Below, piece after piece: positions 22,591 through 31,869 of a DNA stretch of 64,000 bases. The notes under the pieces were generated by a model. It saw nothing but the letters and a program-made list of their open reading frames with translations. It made no database searches and was not told the DNA's origin. Source of the DNA: Roseovarius indicus (lineage in GTDB: Bacteria; Pseudomonadota; Alphaproteobacteria; Rhodobacterales; Rhodobacteraceae); the NCBI RefSeq assembly GCF_008728195.1, contig NZ_CP031598.1, positions 2,790,001 to 2,854,000 of the forward strand, written 5' to 3'. Positions within the stretch are counted from its first letter, which is position 1. Each line of letters opens with the position of its first letter. The position numbers and the translations under genes were made by a program.

Positions 22591-23280
22591 ATGGCCTCTG
22601 AACAACCCAGCGTTCTTCTGGTCGAAGACGAACCCGCACAGCGCGAAGTGCTGGCCTACAACCTCGAAGCCGACGGCTTCGCCGTCACCCGCGCCGAGAA
22701 CGGCGAGGAGGCGCTGATGCTCGTCGACGAGGCGGCGCCCGACATCATCCTGCTCGACTGGATGCTGCCGAACGTCTCCGGCATCGAGGTTTGCCGCCAG
22801 CTGAAAACCCGCGCCTCCACCCGCGGCGTGCCGATCATCATGATCTCGGCCCGCTCGGAAGAGGTCGACCGTGTCCGCGGGCTCGAGACCGGCGCCGACG
22901 ATTATGTCGTCAAACCCTACTCGGTCATCGAACTGATGGCCCGCGTGCGCGCGCAACTGCGCCGCACGCGGCCCTCGACCGTGGGCGAGCGGCTGGAATA
23001 CGAGGATATCCTGCTCGATTCAGAGACCCACCGCGTCACCCGCGACGGCAACCTCCTGAAGCTGGGGCCGACGGAATTCCGCCTGCTGTCGACTTTCATG
23101 GAGAAGCCGGGCCGGGTCTGGAGCCGCGAGCAACTGCTCGACCGCGTCTGGGGCCGCGACATCTATGTCGACACCCGCACCGTCGACGTCCATATCGGTC
23201 GCCTGCGCAAGGCGCTCTGCCAGCACGGCGGCCAGGATCCCCTGCGCACGGTCCGCGGGGCAGGCTACGCCCTCGGCTGA
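22591..23280 (+). CDS. phoB: Phosphate regulon response regulator PhoB
   Basis: A 229-residue OmpR-family regulator. The receiver domain has the acidic patch ED at 12-13, phospho-acceptor D56 and K108 (VVKPYS). The C-terminal winged helix contains LKLGPTEFRLLSTFME and the recognition region VDVHIGRLRKAL. It activates Pho-box promoters such as the one before pstS. Unusually phoR is at the other end of the same cluster, with pstSCAB-phoU in between. Confidence 0.96.
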   Translation: MASEQPSVLLVEDEPAQREVLAYNLEADGFAVTRAENGEEALMLVDEAAPDIILLDWMLPNVSGIEVCRQLKTRASTRGVPIIMISARSEEVDRVRGLETGADDYVVKPYSVIELMARVRAQLRRTRPSTVGERLEYEDILLDSETHRVTRDGNLLKLGPTEFRLLSTFMEKPGRVWSREQLLDRVWGRDIYVDTRTVDVHIGRLRKALCQHGGQDPLRTVRGAGYALG

Positions 23281-23286
23281 CCGGCC

Positions 23287-23403
23287 CCGAATTCTTCAAA
23301 AGAATTCGGACCGAAATCTTTTCAAGATTTCGGCACCCTTTGCGCACAGACCCCAACCCGATTTCTTGAAAAGAAATCGGATCGAAATCTTTTCAAGATT
23401 TCG
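23287..23403. repeat. Cluster of four short palindromes with 3-nt loops
   Basis: Four hairpins follow phoB: 23287-23309, 23311-23333, 23358-23380 and 23383-23403. Each has a 9-10 bp perfect stem ending in TCTT/AAGA or CTT/AAG around a 3-nt loop (CAA, TTC, GAA, TTC). Stem sequences are variants of CCGAAATCTT. The same type recurs at 32508-32553 after a cupin gene. They may end transcription or be a dispersed repeat family. Confidence 0.8.
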
Positions 23404-23435
23404 CACCTTATCCGAGCCCGGAGCACCGCTTTACA

Positions 23436-23678
23436 GTGAAAAAATCCGACACACTGAAAGCCACCATGCCCCACCGCGCCACCGTGACCTTCCATACCCA
23501 TGCCAAGACCAAGGCGAGTTTGAAAGAACGCCCTCTCGGCAACGAGACCCTCGTACACTGCCCTGCCGAGGAAGAGGCGGTCATCGCCTCCGTCAAACGC
23601 GGACAGGAAGACGCAAGGGCAGGGCGGGTCCACAACACCGACGCCGCCCGCCGGCGCGTGCCCCCCTCCGCCCCGTAA
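23436..23678 (+). CDS. Small hypothetical protein
   Basis: A possible 80-residue protein (GTG start) or 70 residues from the ATG at 23466 (MPHRATVTFHTHAKTKASLK). It is basic, has no membrane segment, and I do not recognise it. Codon use is GC-rich at third positions like real neighbours, and the frame fits neatly between the hairpin repeats and the convergent LysR gene. No good ribosome site is visible, so the call is tentative. Confidence 0.38.
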   Translation: MKKSDTLKATMPHRATVTFHTHAKTKASLKERPLGNETLVHCPAEEEAVIASVKRGQEDARAGRVHNTDAARRRVPPSAP

Positions 23679-23681
23679 TCC

Positions 23682-24593
23682 TCACCGCGGCAGCCGCTCG
23701 TCATCCTCGGTCTGCGTCGCCAGCCAGTCGCGGAACTTGAGCAGCGCCCGGTCGCCCGATTTCTCGACTGGCCAGACAAGGTGATACGCCCCGGGCGAGG
23801 GGGTGGGCCCGCCCCAGGCCTTGCATAAACGTCCCGTCGCAAGATCCTGTTCTGCAAGGTAATCCGGCAACAGCGCCACCCCCAGACCGTGCAGCGCCGC
23901 CTGCGTGATCGTGGAAAACTGGTCATAGATCTGCCCCGTCACCTGCGCCGCCTCGACGCCGTGCTCGGCAAACCACGCCGCCCACGCCTCGGGCCGCGTC
24001 TCGATATGCAGAAGCGGCAACCGCAACAGATCCTCCGCCCGTTGGGGATGTGACCCCGCCAAAACCTCCGGCGCACACACCGCCACCACCGCCTCCGGTC
24101 TGAGCTTCATCGATGCCGCCCCGGGCCAGTCCGCTTTCCCGAAATGTATCGCCGCATCAAAGGGTTCCGAGGCAAAGTTGAACGGCCGCAACCGCGTTGT
24201 AAGGTTGATCGTCACCTCCGGATGCCGCCTTGCGAAATCCGACAGCCTTGGCACCAGCCAGCGCATCCCGAAGGTCGGCAAGATCGCCAGGTCCAAGCTC
24301 CCGCCCGTCGGGTTCACCGTCAGCCGGAGCGACGCCTGCGTGATCTTCTGCAACGCCCCGCGAATGTCGCTGGCGTAATGCGCGGCCTCGGGCGTCAGCA
24401 CCACCCGGCGCCCCTGGCGGATCACCAGCGGCACACCCAACTGCTCCTCCAGCGCCTGCAATTGCCGGCTCACCGCGCCCTGCGTCAGGTTCAGATCCTC
24501 CGCCGCCGCCGTGACGCTGCCCAGCCGGTCCAGCGCCTCCAGCGCGCGCAGCGCGGCGGTCGAGGGCAGAAAACGGCGCGGGGCAGGGGGCAT
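23682..24593 (-). CDS. LysR-family (GcvA-type) transcriptional regulator
   Basis: A 303-residue regulator with an N-terminal helix-turn-helix (residues 15-70, [21 protein letters not shown]) and a substrate-binding domain with the GcvA-like features [11 protein letters not shown] and [16 protein letters not shown]. It is divergent from the glutaryl-CoA dehydrogenase gene with a 103-bp shared promoter region, which makes that gene its likely target, perhaps in response to glutarate or a lysine/tryptophan breakdown product. The palindrome GCATATATGC overlaps its start codon. Confidence 0.9.
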   Translation of the reverse strand: MPPAPRRFLPSTAALRALEALDRLGSVTAAAEDLNLTQGAVSRQLQALEEQLGVPLVIRQGRRVVLTPEAAHYASDIRGALQKITQASLRLTVNPTGGSLDLAILPTFGMRWLVPRLSDFARRHPEVTINLTTRLRPFNFASEPFDAAIHFGKADWPGAASMKLRPEAVVAVCAPEVLAGSHPQRAEDLLRLPLLHIETRPEAWAAWFAEHGVEAAQVTGQIYDQFSTITQAALHGLGVALLPDYLAEQDLATGRLCKAWGGPTPSPGAYHLVWPVEKSGDRALLKFRDWLATQTEDDERLPR

Positions 24594-24696
24594 ATATGCG
24601 ATTCACTCATATATTGATGCGGAATACTCGCTGTTTCTTACCCCGATCCTGCGATACATTACAATTAAGTTGAGAAACACGCATAAGGAGCCCGCC

Positions 24697-25920
24697 ATGA
24701 GCCTCGACGCCCCCAAGATCCGCGCCAAGGACAAGCCCAACCTTTCCAGCTTCGACTGGGAAGACCCGTTCTACCTCACCAAGCAGCTGGAAGAAGACGA
24801 ACGGATGATCGCCGAAAGCGGCCGTACCTTCGCGCAGGAGGTCCTCCAGCCCCGCGTCATGGAGGCCTTCGAGAACGAAACCGTCGATCCGGGCATCTTC
24901 CGCGAAATGGGCGAAATGGGCCTGCTGGGCACCACCATCCCCGAGGAATATGGCGGGCTCGGCGCCGGATACGTCAGCTACGGCCTCGTCGCCCGCGAAA
25001 TCGAACGCGTCGACAGCGGCTACCGCTCGATGATGTCGGTGCAATCCAGCCTCGTCATGTACCCGATCTACGCCTACGGCACCGAGGAACAGCGCCAGAA
25101 ATACCTCCCCGGCCTCGCCTCGGGCGAACTCATCGGCTGTTTCGGCCTGACCGAACCCGACGCCGGCTCCGACCCGGCGGGCATGAAGACCCGCGCCGTC
25201 AAAACCGAGGGCGGCTACCGCCTGACCGGCACCAAGATGTGGATCTCGAACAGCCCCATCGCCGACGTCTTCGTCGTCTGGGCCAAGTCCGAGGCGCATG
25301 ACGGCAAGATCCGCGGTTTCGTCCTCGAAAAGGGCATGAAGGGGCTGTCGGCCCCGAAAATCGAGAAGAAACTCTCGCTCCGCGCCTCCGTCACCGGTGA
25401 AATCGTCATGGAAGGCGTCGAGGTTGGCGAAGACGCGCTCCTGCCCAACGTGGAAGGGCTCAAGGGCCCCTTCGGCTGTCTCAACCGCGCCCGCTATGGC
25501 ATCGCCTGGGGCGTCATGGGCTCGGCCGAGTTCTGCTGGCACGCCGCCCGCCAATACGGGCTCGACCGCCAGCAATTCGGCCGCCCGCTCGCCAACACCC
25601 AGCTCTTCCAGAAGAAACTGGCCGACATGCAGACCGAAATCACCCTCGGCCTGCAGGCCGCCCTCCGCGTCGGCCGCCTGATGGACGAGGCCAGCGCCGC
25701 CCCCGAGATGATCTCGCTCATCAAGCGCAACAACTGCGGCAAGGCGCTCGACATCGCCCGCCAGGCCCGCGACATGCATGGCGGCAACGGCATCTCGGGC
25801 GAGTTCCACGTCATCCGCCACGCGGTCAACCTCGAGACGGTGAACACCTACGAGGGCACCCATGATGTGCACGCTCTCATCCTCGGGCGCGCCCAGACCG
25901 GCCTCCAGGCGTTCTTCTGA
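24697..25920 (+). CDS. gcdH: Glutaryl-CoA dehydrogenase (acyl-CoA dehydrogenase family)
   Basis: A 407-residue FAD enzyme that oxidises and decarboxylates glutaryl-CoA to crotonyl-CoA in lysine and tryptophan degradation. Typical segments are [20 protein letters not shown], the FAD-binding [29 protein letters not shown], and the C-terminal catalytic Glu in [26 protein letters not shown] lies before ATG 24697. The divergent LysR regulator probably controls it. A terminator follows within 30 bp, so it is monocistronic. Confidence 0.93.
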   Translation: MSLDAPKIRAKDKPNLSSFDWEDPFYLTKQLEEDERMIAESGRTFAQEVLQPRVMEAFENETVDPGIFREMGEMGLLGTTIPEEYGGLGAGYVSYGLVAREIERVDSGYRSMMSVQSSLVMYPIYAYGTEEQRQKYLPGLASGELIGCFGLTEPDAGSDPAGMKTRAVKTEGGYRLTGTKMWISNSPIADVFVVWAKSEAHDGKIRGFVLEKGMKGLSAPKIEKKLSLRASVTGEIVMEGVEVGEDALLPNVEGLKGPFGCLNRARYGIAWGVMGSAEFCWHAARQYGLDRQQFGRPLANTQLFQKKLADMQTEITLGLQAALRVGRLMDEASAAPEMISLIKRNNCGKALDIARQARDMHGGNGISGEFHVIRHAVNLETVNTYEGTHDVHALILGRAQTGLQAFF

Positions 25921-25946
25921 TCTAAACAACACCTTTTACACCGCTG

Positions 25947-25978
25947 AAAACGCATGGAATTCCAGTTCCGTGCGTTTT
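25947..25978 (+). terminator. Rho-independent terminator after gcdH
   Basis: CGCATGGAA pairs with TTCCGTGCG (one wobble) around a six-base loop and is followed by TTTT. It lies 30 bp past the gcdH stop. Confidence 0.75.
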
Positions 25979-26066
25979 CGCACATTCTATTCGCCATTTC
26001 ACCCAATACCCACGCGCCCGCGCGCGCCCTAAATCCCGATGACCAACAGGATCAGGGGGCGCCGTC

Positions 26067-27467
26067 ATGGCCCACACAGCAGACGCCATATTCACCCAAG
26101 GCAGCCTCATGCGGCATGTCTCGGCCATGTCCTTCACCACCTCCATCGGCCTGATGGCGATCTTCGCCGTCGACCTGATCGACATCCTCTTCATCTCCAT
26201 GCTGGGCTACGAACCCCTCGCGGCGGCGGCCGGTTATGCCAGCGCGCTGATGTTCTTCGCCAGCGCCATCAATATCGGCCTCTCCATCGCCGCCGGCGCG
26301 CTGGTCTCGCGCTCGATCGGCGCGGACCGCGTGGAAGAGGGCAGGGAATACGCCACCTCGGTTGCGGTTTTCTCCGTGATTACAGGCATCTTGCTGCCGC
26401 TCTTCATGCTGCCGAACCTGTCCTTCCTGCTGGGCCTCGTCGGCGCCACGGGCGAGGCGGCGCGGCTCGCGGAATCCTATCTCTGGATCATCCTGCCCAC
26501 GACCATGTTCTCGGGCCTGTCGATGACCGCCGTCGCCGTCATCCGCGCCCATGGCGACGGGCGCACCGCCATGTACCCCTCGCTCGCCGGCGCCGGCGTC
26601 AACGCGGTGATGGACCCGATCCTGATCTTCTCCCTCGGCCTCGGCCTCGAAGGCGCGGCCTGGGCCACCGTCCTGGCACGCTTCGCCACCATGGTCTGGG
26701 CCATGTACCCGGCAATCCTCCGCTTCGACGGCTTCGCCAAACCGCGCCTCGAAACCGTCATCCGCGACTGGTCAGAGGCCACGCGCATCGCCATTCCCGC
26801 CGTGCTCGCCACCATCGCCACGCCCGTGGGCTCGGCCATCGTCACCCGTGAAATGGCCAAGTACGGCACCGAGGCGGTGGTCGGCATGGCCATCATCAGC
26901 CGCATGATCCCGGTGGTCTTCGCGGTCGTCATGGCGCTCTCGGGCGCCATCGGGCCGATCATCGGGCAGAATTTCGGGGCAGGGCGCCTCGACCGGGTCC
27001 GCGAAACCTTCCTCGACGGGCTCGTCTTCGTCGCGGTCTACGTGGTCGCCGTCGCGGCCTTGCTCTTCCTCCTGCGCGACCCGATCGCAGACCTTTTCGG
27101 TGCCACCGGCCAGGCCCGCGCGCTGCTCTATCTCTTCTGTGGCCCGCTGGCGCTCGCATCCTTCTTCAACGGCGCGATCTTCGTCGCCAACGCCACGTTC
27201 AACAACCTCGGCCATCCGGGCTATTCCACCTGGGTCAACTGGGGCCGGCACACGCTGGGCACATGGCCGCTGGCGGTTCTGGGCGGCATGCATTTCGGCG
27301 CCGAGGGCGTTCTCATCGGCCAGGCGCTCGGCGGCGTGATCTTTGCCGCCATCGCCACCTGGGTCAGCCTGCGCACCATTAGGAACCCGACCGACACACC
27401 GGTCTTCGCGCATTTCCTGTACCAACCGCTGCGGATGCAGGTCATGTGCCACCGCTGCTGCCGATAG
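26067..27467 (+). CDS. MATE family efflux transporter
   Basis: A 466-residue inner-membrane antiporter with twelve predicted spans in two MatE repeats (about residues 15-175 and 240-400). Repeat hallmarks include SMTAVAVIRAHGDGR in the first half and FNGAIFVANATFNNLGHPG in the second. Such proteins export drugs or toxic metabolites in exchange for Na+ or H+. Neighbours do not indicate the substrate. The C-terminus ends in a cluster of Cys and Arg (MCHRCCR). The AT-rich islet begins just past this gene. Confidence 0.92.
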   Translation: MAHTADAIFTQGSLMRHVSAMSFTTSIGLMAIFAVDLIDILFISMLGYEPLAAAAGYASALMFFASAINIGLSIAAGALVSRSIGADRVEEGREYATSVAVFSVITGILLPLFMLPNLSFLLGLVGATGEAARLAESYLWIILPTTMFSGLSMTAVAVIRAHGDGRTAMYPSLAGAGVNAVMDPILIFSLGLGLEGAAWATVLARFATMVWAMYPAILRFDGFAKPRLETVIRDWSEATRIAIPAVLATIATPVGSAIVTREMAKYGTEAVVGMAIISRMIPVVFAVVMALSGAIGPIIGQNFGAGRLDRVRETFLDGLVFVAVYVVAVAALLFLLRDPIADLFGATGQARALLYLFCGPLALASFFNGAIFVANATFNNLGHPGYSTWVNWGRHTLGTWPLAVLGGMHFGAEGVLIGQALGGVIFAAIATWVSLRTIRNPTDTPVFAHFLYQPLRMQVMCHRCCR

Positions 27468-27554
27468 GCGGGGCGCTCGGGGCGGCCCAGTGTCGTCCCG
27501 CTCTACCTCCATCCATTTGGCGCATAATAAGTATTATGTTAAGTTTAACGGACT

Positions 27555-28073
27555 TCAATCTCCGAACAAGTTTTGAAAGTTTTCGACCATTGGCGGAACT
27601 ATTACAAAAAGCGGTTCATCTTCTGTAATGCCAAACTTTGCTCGGACTTCTTCCCACTTCGCAAAACTAAACTCAGACGGTGTTAAGTCACCAGCATAAG
27701 CCATTGCTTTTATGTCTATCCCCGCGTCCTGGACTGCCTGTTCGACGCGACTCAAGTCTCGCCGAATATATGCAATCTCCGTGATTTGCGTGGATGACTC
27801 TGTTTCGAGATTACCAATAGCACCCCGAATTTGAGAAAGTTCTGAATTGGTTGTCTGCAAGCTTTCGTTTATTTGCGAAAGTGTACTTTGGGTGGCATCC
27901 GCGCTTTGCTTGTCCGCCTCCATCATAGCTCGCAGCGTCGTTTCAATGCTGTTTGTGTTAGCTTTCACTACATAATCGGCGACTTTGAACGATATGCCCC
28001 ATGCTATTAGTCCCGTCAAAAGCGTACTTACGACCAAGCGGACAAGCCAAATTCCCCAAGACACTTCCTTCAT
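27555..28073 (-). CDS. Membrane-anchored coiled-coil protein, unknown function
   Basis: A 172-residue protein that I do not recognise. One membrane helix lies at about residues 8-29, then an Asn/Gln/Ser/Glu-rich predicted coiled coil (about 40-115), then a compact C-terminal part (ITEDEPLFVIVPPMVENF). GAGAGGAA precedes the ATG. The gene is clearly less GC-rich than everything around it and uses many AT-ending codons, so it was probably acquired. With its anchor and coiled coil it could be a phage- or plasmid-derived envelope or exclusion factor, but that is speculation. Confidence 0.78.
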   Translation of the reverse strand: MKEVSWGIWLVRLVVSTLLTGLIAWGISFKVADYVVKANTNSIETTLRAMMEADKQSADATQSTLSQINESLQTTNSELSQIRGAIGNLETESSTQITEIAYIRRDLSRVEQAVQDAGIDIKAMAYAGDLTPSEFSFAKWEEVRAKFGITEDEPLFVIVPPMVENFQNLFGD

Positions 28074-28235
28074 TGAAGTACTTCCTCTCTAGGCGCATTC
28101 TCTGCCTATTGGTAATATTCACCTACATATCGTGCATTCAAAACAAAATAGAGCGTTTTACATCAGAGCGCTTGGTTTATACTTCGTCAATGGTCGTTCA
28201 TCGAAGCGCGTACTAGTAGCGCTCATGACAAGTAT

Positions 28236-28427
28236 TCATTGCAGCGTTGTTTCGCCGACCACCCAAGCATCAATTCCATCGTCCCCCATCCTAGGCACCG
28301 CCCTAACAAACACCACCAGACCGGGCAACTTCGCCACACCTTTCGCGCGTACTGCCACGTACCGCACGTGATCCCTCGACAGCTTTCCCGTCTTCCGCTT
28401 TAAATACGCCGAAGATTGGATGCATAA
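28236..28427 (-). pseudogene. Possible gene remnant
   Basis: An open frame of about 63 codons on the minus strand with no ATG or convincing start, ending in a protein-like C-terminus (LSRDHVRYVAVRAKGVAKL, then VFVRAVPRMGDDGIDAWVVG and a stop at 28236). It begins right at a stop codon overlapping the aroQ start region. It could be the 3' remnant of a gene broken when the islet formed. I do not recognise the family, and it may be chance. Confidence 0.22.
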
Positions 28428-28430
28428 TCA

Positions 28431-28874
28431 ATGACTTCGTTGCTAATACTCAACGGCCCGAACCTCAACCTGCTGGGACAGCGGCAACCGCACGTCTATG
28501 GCGCCACCACCCTTGCCGAGATCGAAGCCATCTGCCGCGCCAAGGCGCAGGCCATGGGGCTCGGTCTCGACTTCGCGCAAAGCAATTCCGAAGGCGCGCT
28601 GGTCGATGCGATCCACGCCGCCAAGGGAACCCATGACGGCATCATCCTCAACGCCGGCGCCTATACCCACACCTCCATCGCCCTGATGGACGCGATCAGC
28701 TCGGTCGAGCTGCCCGCCATCGAGCTGCATCTCTCGAACGTCCACGCCCGCGAGGAATTTCGCCACGTCTCCTATATCGCGCGGGTCGCCGTCGGCGTGA
28801 TCTGCGGCTTCGGCCCGGCCGGCTACGAGCTGGCGATCGACGCCATGGCCCGCCACCTGGAGGCGCGAAAATGA
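28431..28874 (+). CDS. aroQ: 3-Dehydroquinate dehydratase, type II
   Basis: A 147-residue dodecameric enzyme of the shikimate pathway that dehydrates 3-dehydroquinate. The active-site loop GQRQPHVYG has the catalytic Tyr (Y23) and an Arg, NAGAYTHTS binds substrate, and the catalytic His is H100 in IELHLSNVHARE. The stop overlaps the next gene's ATG. The promoter side borders the AT-rich islet, so its native upstream sequence may have been replaced. Confidence 0.97.
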   Translation: MTSLLILNGPNLNLLGQRQPHVYGATTLAEIEAICRAKAQAMGLGLDFAQSNSEGALVDAIHAAKGTHDGIILNAGAYTHTSIALMDAISSVELPAIELHLSNVHAREEFRHVSYIARVAVGVICGFGPAGYELAIDAMARHLEARK

Positions 28875-29626
28875 TTCCGGCGGACGAGCTGAACGCACTG
28901 ATCACCGCGCACAGCATCGAAACCCTCTGGGACAGGCACACGCGCCACATGGCCGAATACGGGTTCGACCGGCTGATCTATGGCTTCACCCGCTACATGA
29001 CGCCCAATTCGCTGGGCGATCCCGATGATTTCATCCTGCTCAGCAACCACGACCCGGCCTACATGGACAGGTTCATCGGCGAAGGCCTCTATTTCCACGC
29101 CCCCATGGTTCGCTGGGCGCTGGAAAACGACGGCGCGCGCTCGTGGTCGCTGCTGCAGGACATGATCGAGATCGGCGCGCTCACCGCCGACGAACGCAAG
29201 GTGATCGAGTTCAATCGCTCCATGGGCGTCGTCGCGGGCTATTCGATCAGCTTCAAGCCGGTCTCGAGCCGCGCCAAGGGCGCCATCGCGCTCACCGCCC
29301 GCCAGGGCATGACACAGGCGGAGGTCGAAGAGATCTGGGCCCAGCACGGCGAAGACATCCTGCTGCTCAACAACCTCACGCATCTGCGTATCATGACCCT
29401 GCCCTATACCGGCCCCGCCCGCACGCTCACCAGCCGCCAGCGCGAAGTGCTCGAATGGGTCGGCGACGGCAAGACGGTCCAGGACACCGCGGTGATCATG
29501 GGGCTGACGCCGCCAACGGTGGAAAAACACCTCCGGCTGGCCCGCCAGGCCCTCAATGTCGAGACCACGGCCCAGGCGGTTCTGAAAGCGGCCTTCCAGA
29601 ACCAGATCTTTGTCCTTGAACGATAA
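28871..29626 (+). CDS. LuxR-family regulator with autoinducer-binding-like domain
   Basis: A 251-residue protein: an autoinducer-binding-type N-terminal domain (about residues 20-165) and a LuxR helix-turn-helix (LTSRQREVLEWVGDGKTVQDTA through TVEKHLRLARQALNV, about 185-245). Aligned to TraR, three acyl-homoserine-lactone contacts are changed: the WxxxY pair reads YMDRF and the DP pair reads AP; SWS is kept. There is no luxI gene nearby. It may be a LuxR solo reading another ligand. Translation is coupled to aroQ by ATGA. Confidence 0.88.
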   Translation: MIPADELNALITAHSIETLWDRHTRHMAEYGFDRLIYGFTRYMTPNSLGDPDDFILLSNHDPAYMDRFIGEGLYFHAPMVRWALENDGARSWSLLQDMIEIGALTADERKVIEFNRSMGVVAGYSISFKPVSSRAKGAIALTARQGMTQAEVEEIWAQHGEDILLLNNLTHLRIMTLPYTGPARTLTSRQREVLEWVGDGKTVQDTAVIMGLTPPTVEKHLRLARQALNVETTAQAVLKAAFQNQIFVLER

Positions 29627-29972
29627 TTTCGTACGCTAACGAACAGTTTTTACCATATGGTAAGGAATTCCGTACTTTCGTGACGTGACGTAACATAGCA
29701 ATGTGTCCGTGTTCCGTGAGTGGTGGCTTAAAGCCTGGAACGTGAGATCGGAAATCCCTTGCGATTACAGGGCTCTTCGGTCTCCCGGTTTATCGCCGGA
29801 TGCCGGCTGTCGCGCTTTTTTGTTCGGGCGTGCAGCCGGCGCTTTCCTTTCGCAGATCATCCCCATGTGACGCGGCGGGGCCAAGGCGGCGCTGTGCTTA
29901 CCCCATAGGCCAGCGCCGCTTAATCTTCCTGCACAAGCCCCCTGCCCCTGCAAACCGGCTGTCCGAAACATG
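29627..29972. other. Non-coding gap with palindromes; possible small RNA
   Basis: About 350 bp lie between the luxR and tsf ends without a convincing gene. Early on is the perfect 12-bp palindrome TACCATATGGTA (29649-29660), then a small GGCTT/AAGCC stem near 29728 and GCCGG-ATG-CCGGC near 29795 just before a run of six T residues. The last two could bound a small plus-strand RNA. No clear promoter was found. Confidence 0.3.
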
Positions 29973-29995
29973 AAAAGGGCGCCATAAGGCGCCCT
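29973..29995 (-). terminator. Terminator of the rpsB-tsf operon
   Basis: AGGGCGCC and GGCGCCCT form an 8-bp stem around a four-base loop; read on the minus strand it is followed by TTTT. It lies 30 bp past the tsf stop. Confidence 0.85.
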
Positions 29996-30024
29996 GATCA
30001 AACAACTTTTCCGGATCGGAAGGC

Positions 30025-30903
30025 TCAGCCGCCAGCCGCCGTCTTGGCGACTTCCGCGGCGAAATCCTCGTCCTTCTTCTCGATGCCTTCGCCCACTTCC
30101 AGGCGCACGTAACCGACGATCTCGGCCCCGGCTTCCTTGGCGGCCTGCGCGACGGTCAGGTCGGGGTTGATCACGAAGGCCTGGCCCAGAAGCGTGACCT
30201 CGGCCATGAACTTGCGCATCCGGCCTTCGATCATCTTCTCGATCACCTGCTCCGGCTTGCCGGATTCGCGGGCGATATCGATCTGGATCTGGCGTTCCTT
30301 CTCCACGATCGCCGGGTCGAGCGAGGCTTCGTCAAGCGCGGCCGGGTTGGTGGCGGCGATGTGCATCGCGACCTGGCGGCCGAACGCCTCGTCCCCGCCG
30401 TTCAGCGCGACCAGCACGCCGATCTTGCCCATGCCGTCGGTGGCGGCATTGTGGATGTACGAAACGACGGTCTGGCCGTCGACCTTGGCCATCCGGCGCA
30501 CCGACATGTTCTCGCCGATGGTGGCGACCTTGTCGGTGATCACGTCGTTGACCTTCTTGCCGCCCATGTCGGCCTCTTTCAGTGCCTCCACGTCCGACAC
30601 GGTCAGCGCCACGCCGGCAATGTCCGACACCATCTTCTGGAAGTCGGCGTTCTTGGCGACGAAGTCGGTTTCCGAGTTCACCTCGACAGCCACGCCCGTG
30701 CCACCGTCGACCTTGACGGCGACGAGGCCCTCGGCCGCGGTGCGGCCCGATTTCTTGGCGGCTTTCGCCAGGCCCTTGGTGCGCAGCCAGTCAACGGCGG
30801 CGTCCATGTCGCCATCGGTCTCGGTCAGCGCCTTCTTCGCGTCCATCATGCCTGCGCCCGTCGAATCGCGCAGTTCTTTCACCATCGCTGCAGTGATAGC
30901 CAT
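30025..30903 (-). CDS. tsf: Translation elongation factor Ts
   Basis: EF-Ts exchanges GDP for GTP on EF-Tu. The 292-residue protein begins [20 protein letters not shown], carries the TDFVAKN motif that contacts EF-Tu, and has the core and C-terminal modules of the E. coli protein (283 residues). GAGGAG lies nine bases before ATG 30903. It follows rpsB by 75 bp, the near-universal order. Confidence 0.98.
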   Translation of the reverse strand: MAITAAMVKELRDSTGAGMMDAKKALTETDGDMDAAVDWLRTKGLAKAAKKSGRTAAEGLVAVKVDGGTGVAVEVNSETDFVAKNADFQKMVSDIAGVALTVSDVEALKEADMGGKKVNDVITDKVATIGENMSVRRMAKVDGQTVVSYIHNAATDGMGKIGVLVALNGGDEAFGRQVAMHIAATNPAALDEASLDPAIVEKERQIQIDIARESGKPEQVIEKMIEGRMRKFMAEVTLLGQAFVINPDLTVAQAAKEAGAEIVGYVRLEVGEGIEKKDEDFAAEVAKTAAGG

Positions 30904-30978
30904 CTTGGCTCTCCTCAAATCTTCAGATCGTGTGGCGGCGGACTACCCCGCCGCCCGTGTCAGTTTCGTGAAAGCGGA

Positions 30979-31869
30979 TCAGCTTTCGGCCTTCTCTTCG
31001 GCCTCTTTCTTGACCTCTTCGGCCGACTCGATGTCGAGCGGCGCGCCCTTGGCGACGGAATCGTCATGCGCGGTCTCTTCGCTCACATCGCCGGTCTCGA
31101 CGCCGGTCGACTCGGGCCGGGAAACCTCTTCCTCGACCGGGGCCTCTTCCATGGCGCCGATATCGACACCGGCGGCGCCCATCTGCGCCGACATGCCGTC
31201 GAGCGCGGCCCGCGAAACCAGGTCGCAGTACAGCGAGATGGCGCGCGCGGCGTCGTCGTTGCCGGGGATGATGTAATCGATGCCGTCGGGCGAGCAGTTT
31301 GTGTCGACCACGGCCACGACCGGGATACCCAGCTTCTTGGCCTCGGCAATCGCCAGCGCTTCCTTCTTGACGTCGATGACGAACAGCAGGTCGGGTAGGC
31401 CGCCCATTTCACGGATACCGCCCAGCGACGCCTGCAGTTTCTCCTGCTCGCGCTCCATGCCAAGGCGTTCCTTCTTGGTCATGCCCTCGGCCCCGCTGCC
31501 CAGAACCTCGTCGATATGCGCCAGGCGCTGGATCGACTTGGAAACGGTCTGCCAGTTGGTCAGCGTGCCGCCCAGCCAGCGGTGGTTCATGTAATACTGC
31601 GCGCATTTCTCGGCGGCTTCCGCCACCGGGGCGCTGGCCTGGCGCTTGGTGCCGACGAACAGCACGCGGCCGTTCTTGGCAACGGTTTCGCGGATCACGT
31701 TCAGCGCCGCGTCGAGCATCGGAACCGATTGCGTCAGGTCGATGATGTGGATGCCGTTGCGCGCGCCATAGATGAACTCGCCCATGCGGGGGTTCCAGCG
31801 CTGCGTCTGGTGGCCGAAGTGAACGCCAGCTTCCAGCAGCTGACGCATGGAGAACTCGGGAAGAGCCAT
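30979..31869 (-). CDS. rpsB: 30S ribosomal protein S2
   Basis: S2 binds the 30S head-body junction. The 296-residue protein starts [20 protein letters not shown] and contains [11 protein letters not shown] and the [15 protein letters not shown] segment. After about residue 230 it has a roughly 60-residue Glu/Ala-rich acidic tail not found in the 241-residue E. coli protein but frequent in alphaproteobacteria. AAGGA precedes the start. A sigma-70-like promoter lies 123 bp upstream. Confidence 0.98.
   Translation of the reverse strand: MALPEFSMRQLLEAGVHFGHQTQRWNPRMGEFIYGARNGIHIIDLTQSVPMLDAALNVIRETVAKNGRVLFVGTKRQASAPVAEAAEKCAQYYMNHRWLGGTLTNWQTVSKSIQRLAHIDEVLGSGAEGMTKKERLGMEREQEKLQASLGGIREMGGLPDLLFVIDVKKEALAIAEAKKLGIPVVAVVDTNCSPDGIDYIIPGNDDAARAISLYCDLVSRAALDGMSAQMGAAGVDIGAMEEAPVEEEVSRPESTGVETGDVSEETAHDDSVAKGAPLDIESAEEVKKEAEEKAES

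Noticed and set aside
23287..23403. CRISPR-like repeats
   Set aside because: The palindromes are separated by 1 to 24 bases, vary in stem sequence and have no spacer pattern.
28132..28371. Plus-strand frame of 79 codons in the AT-rich islet
   Set aside because: No ribosome site, no recognisable features, and it lies opposite a more protein-like minus-strand frame.
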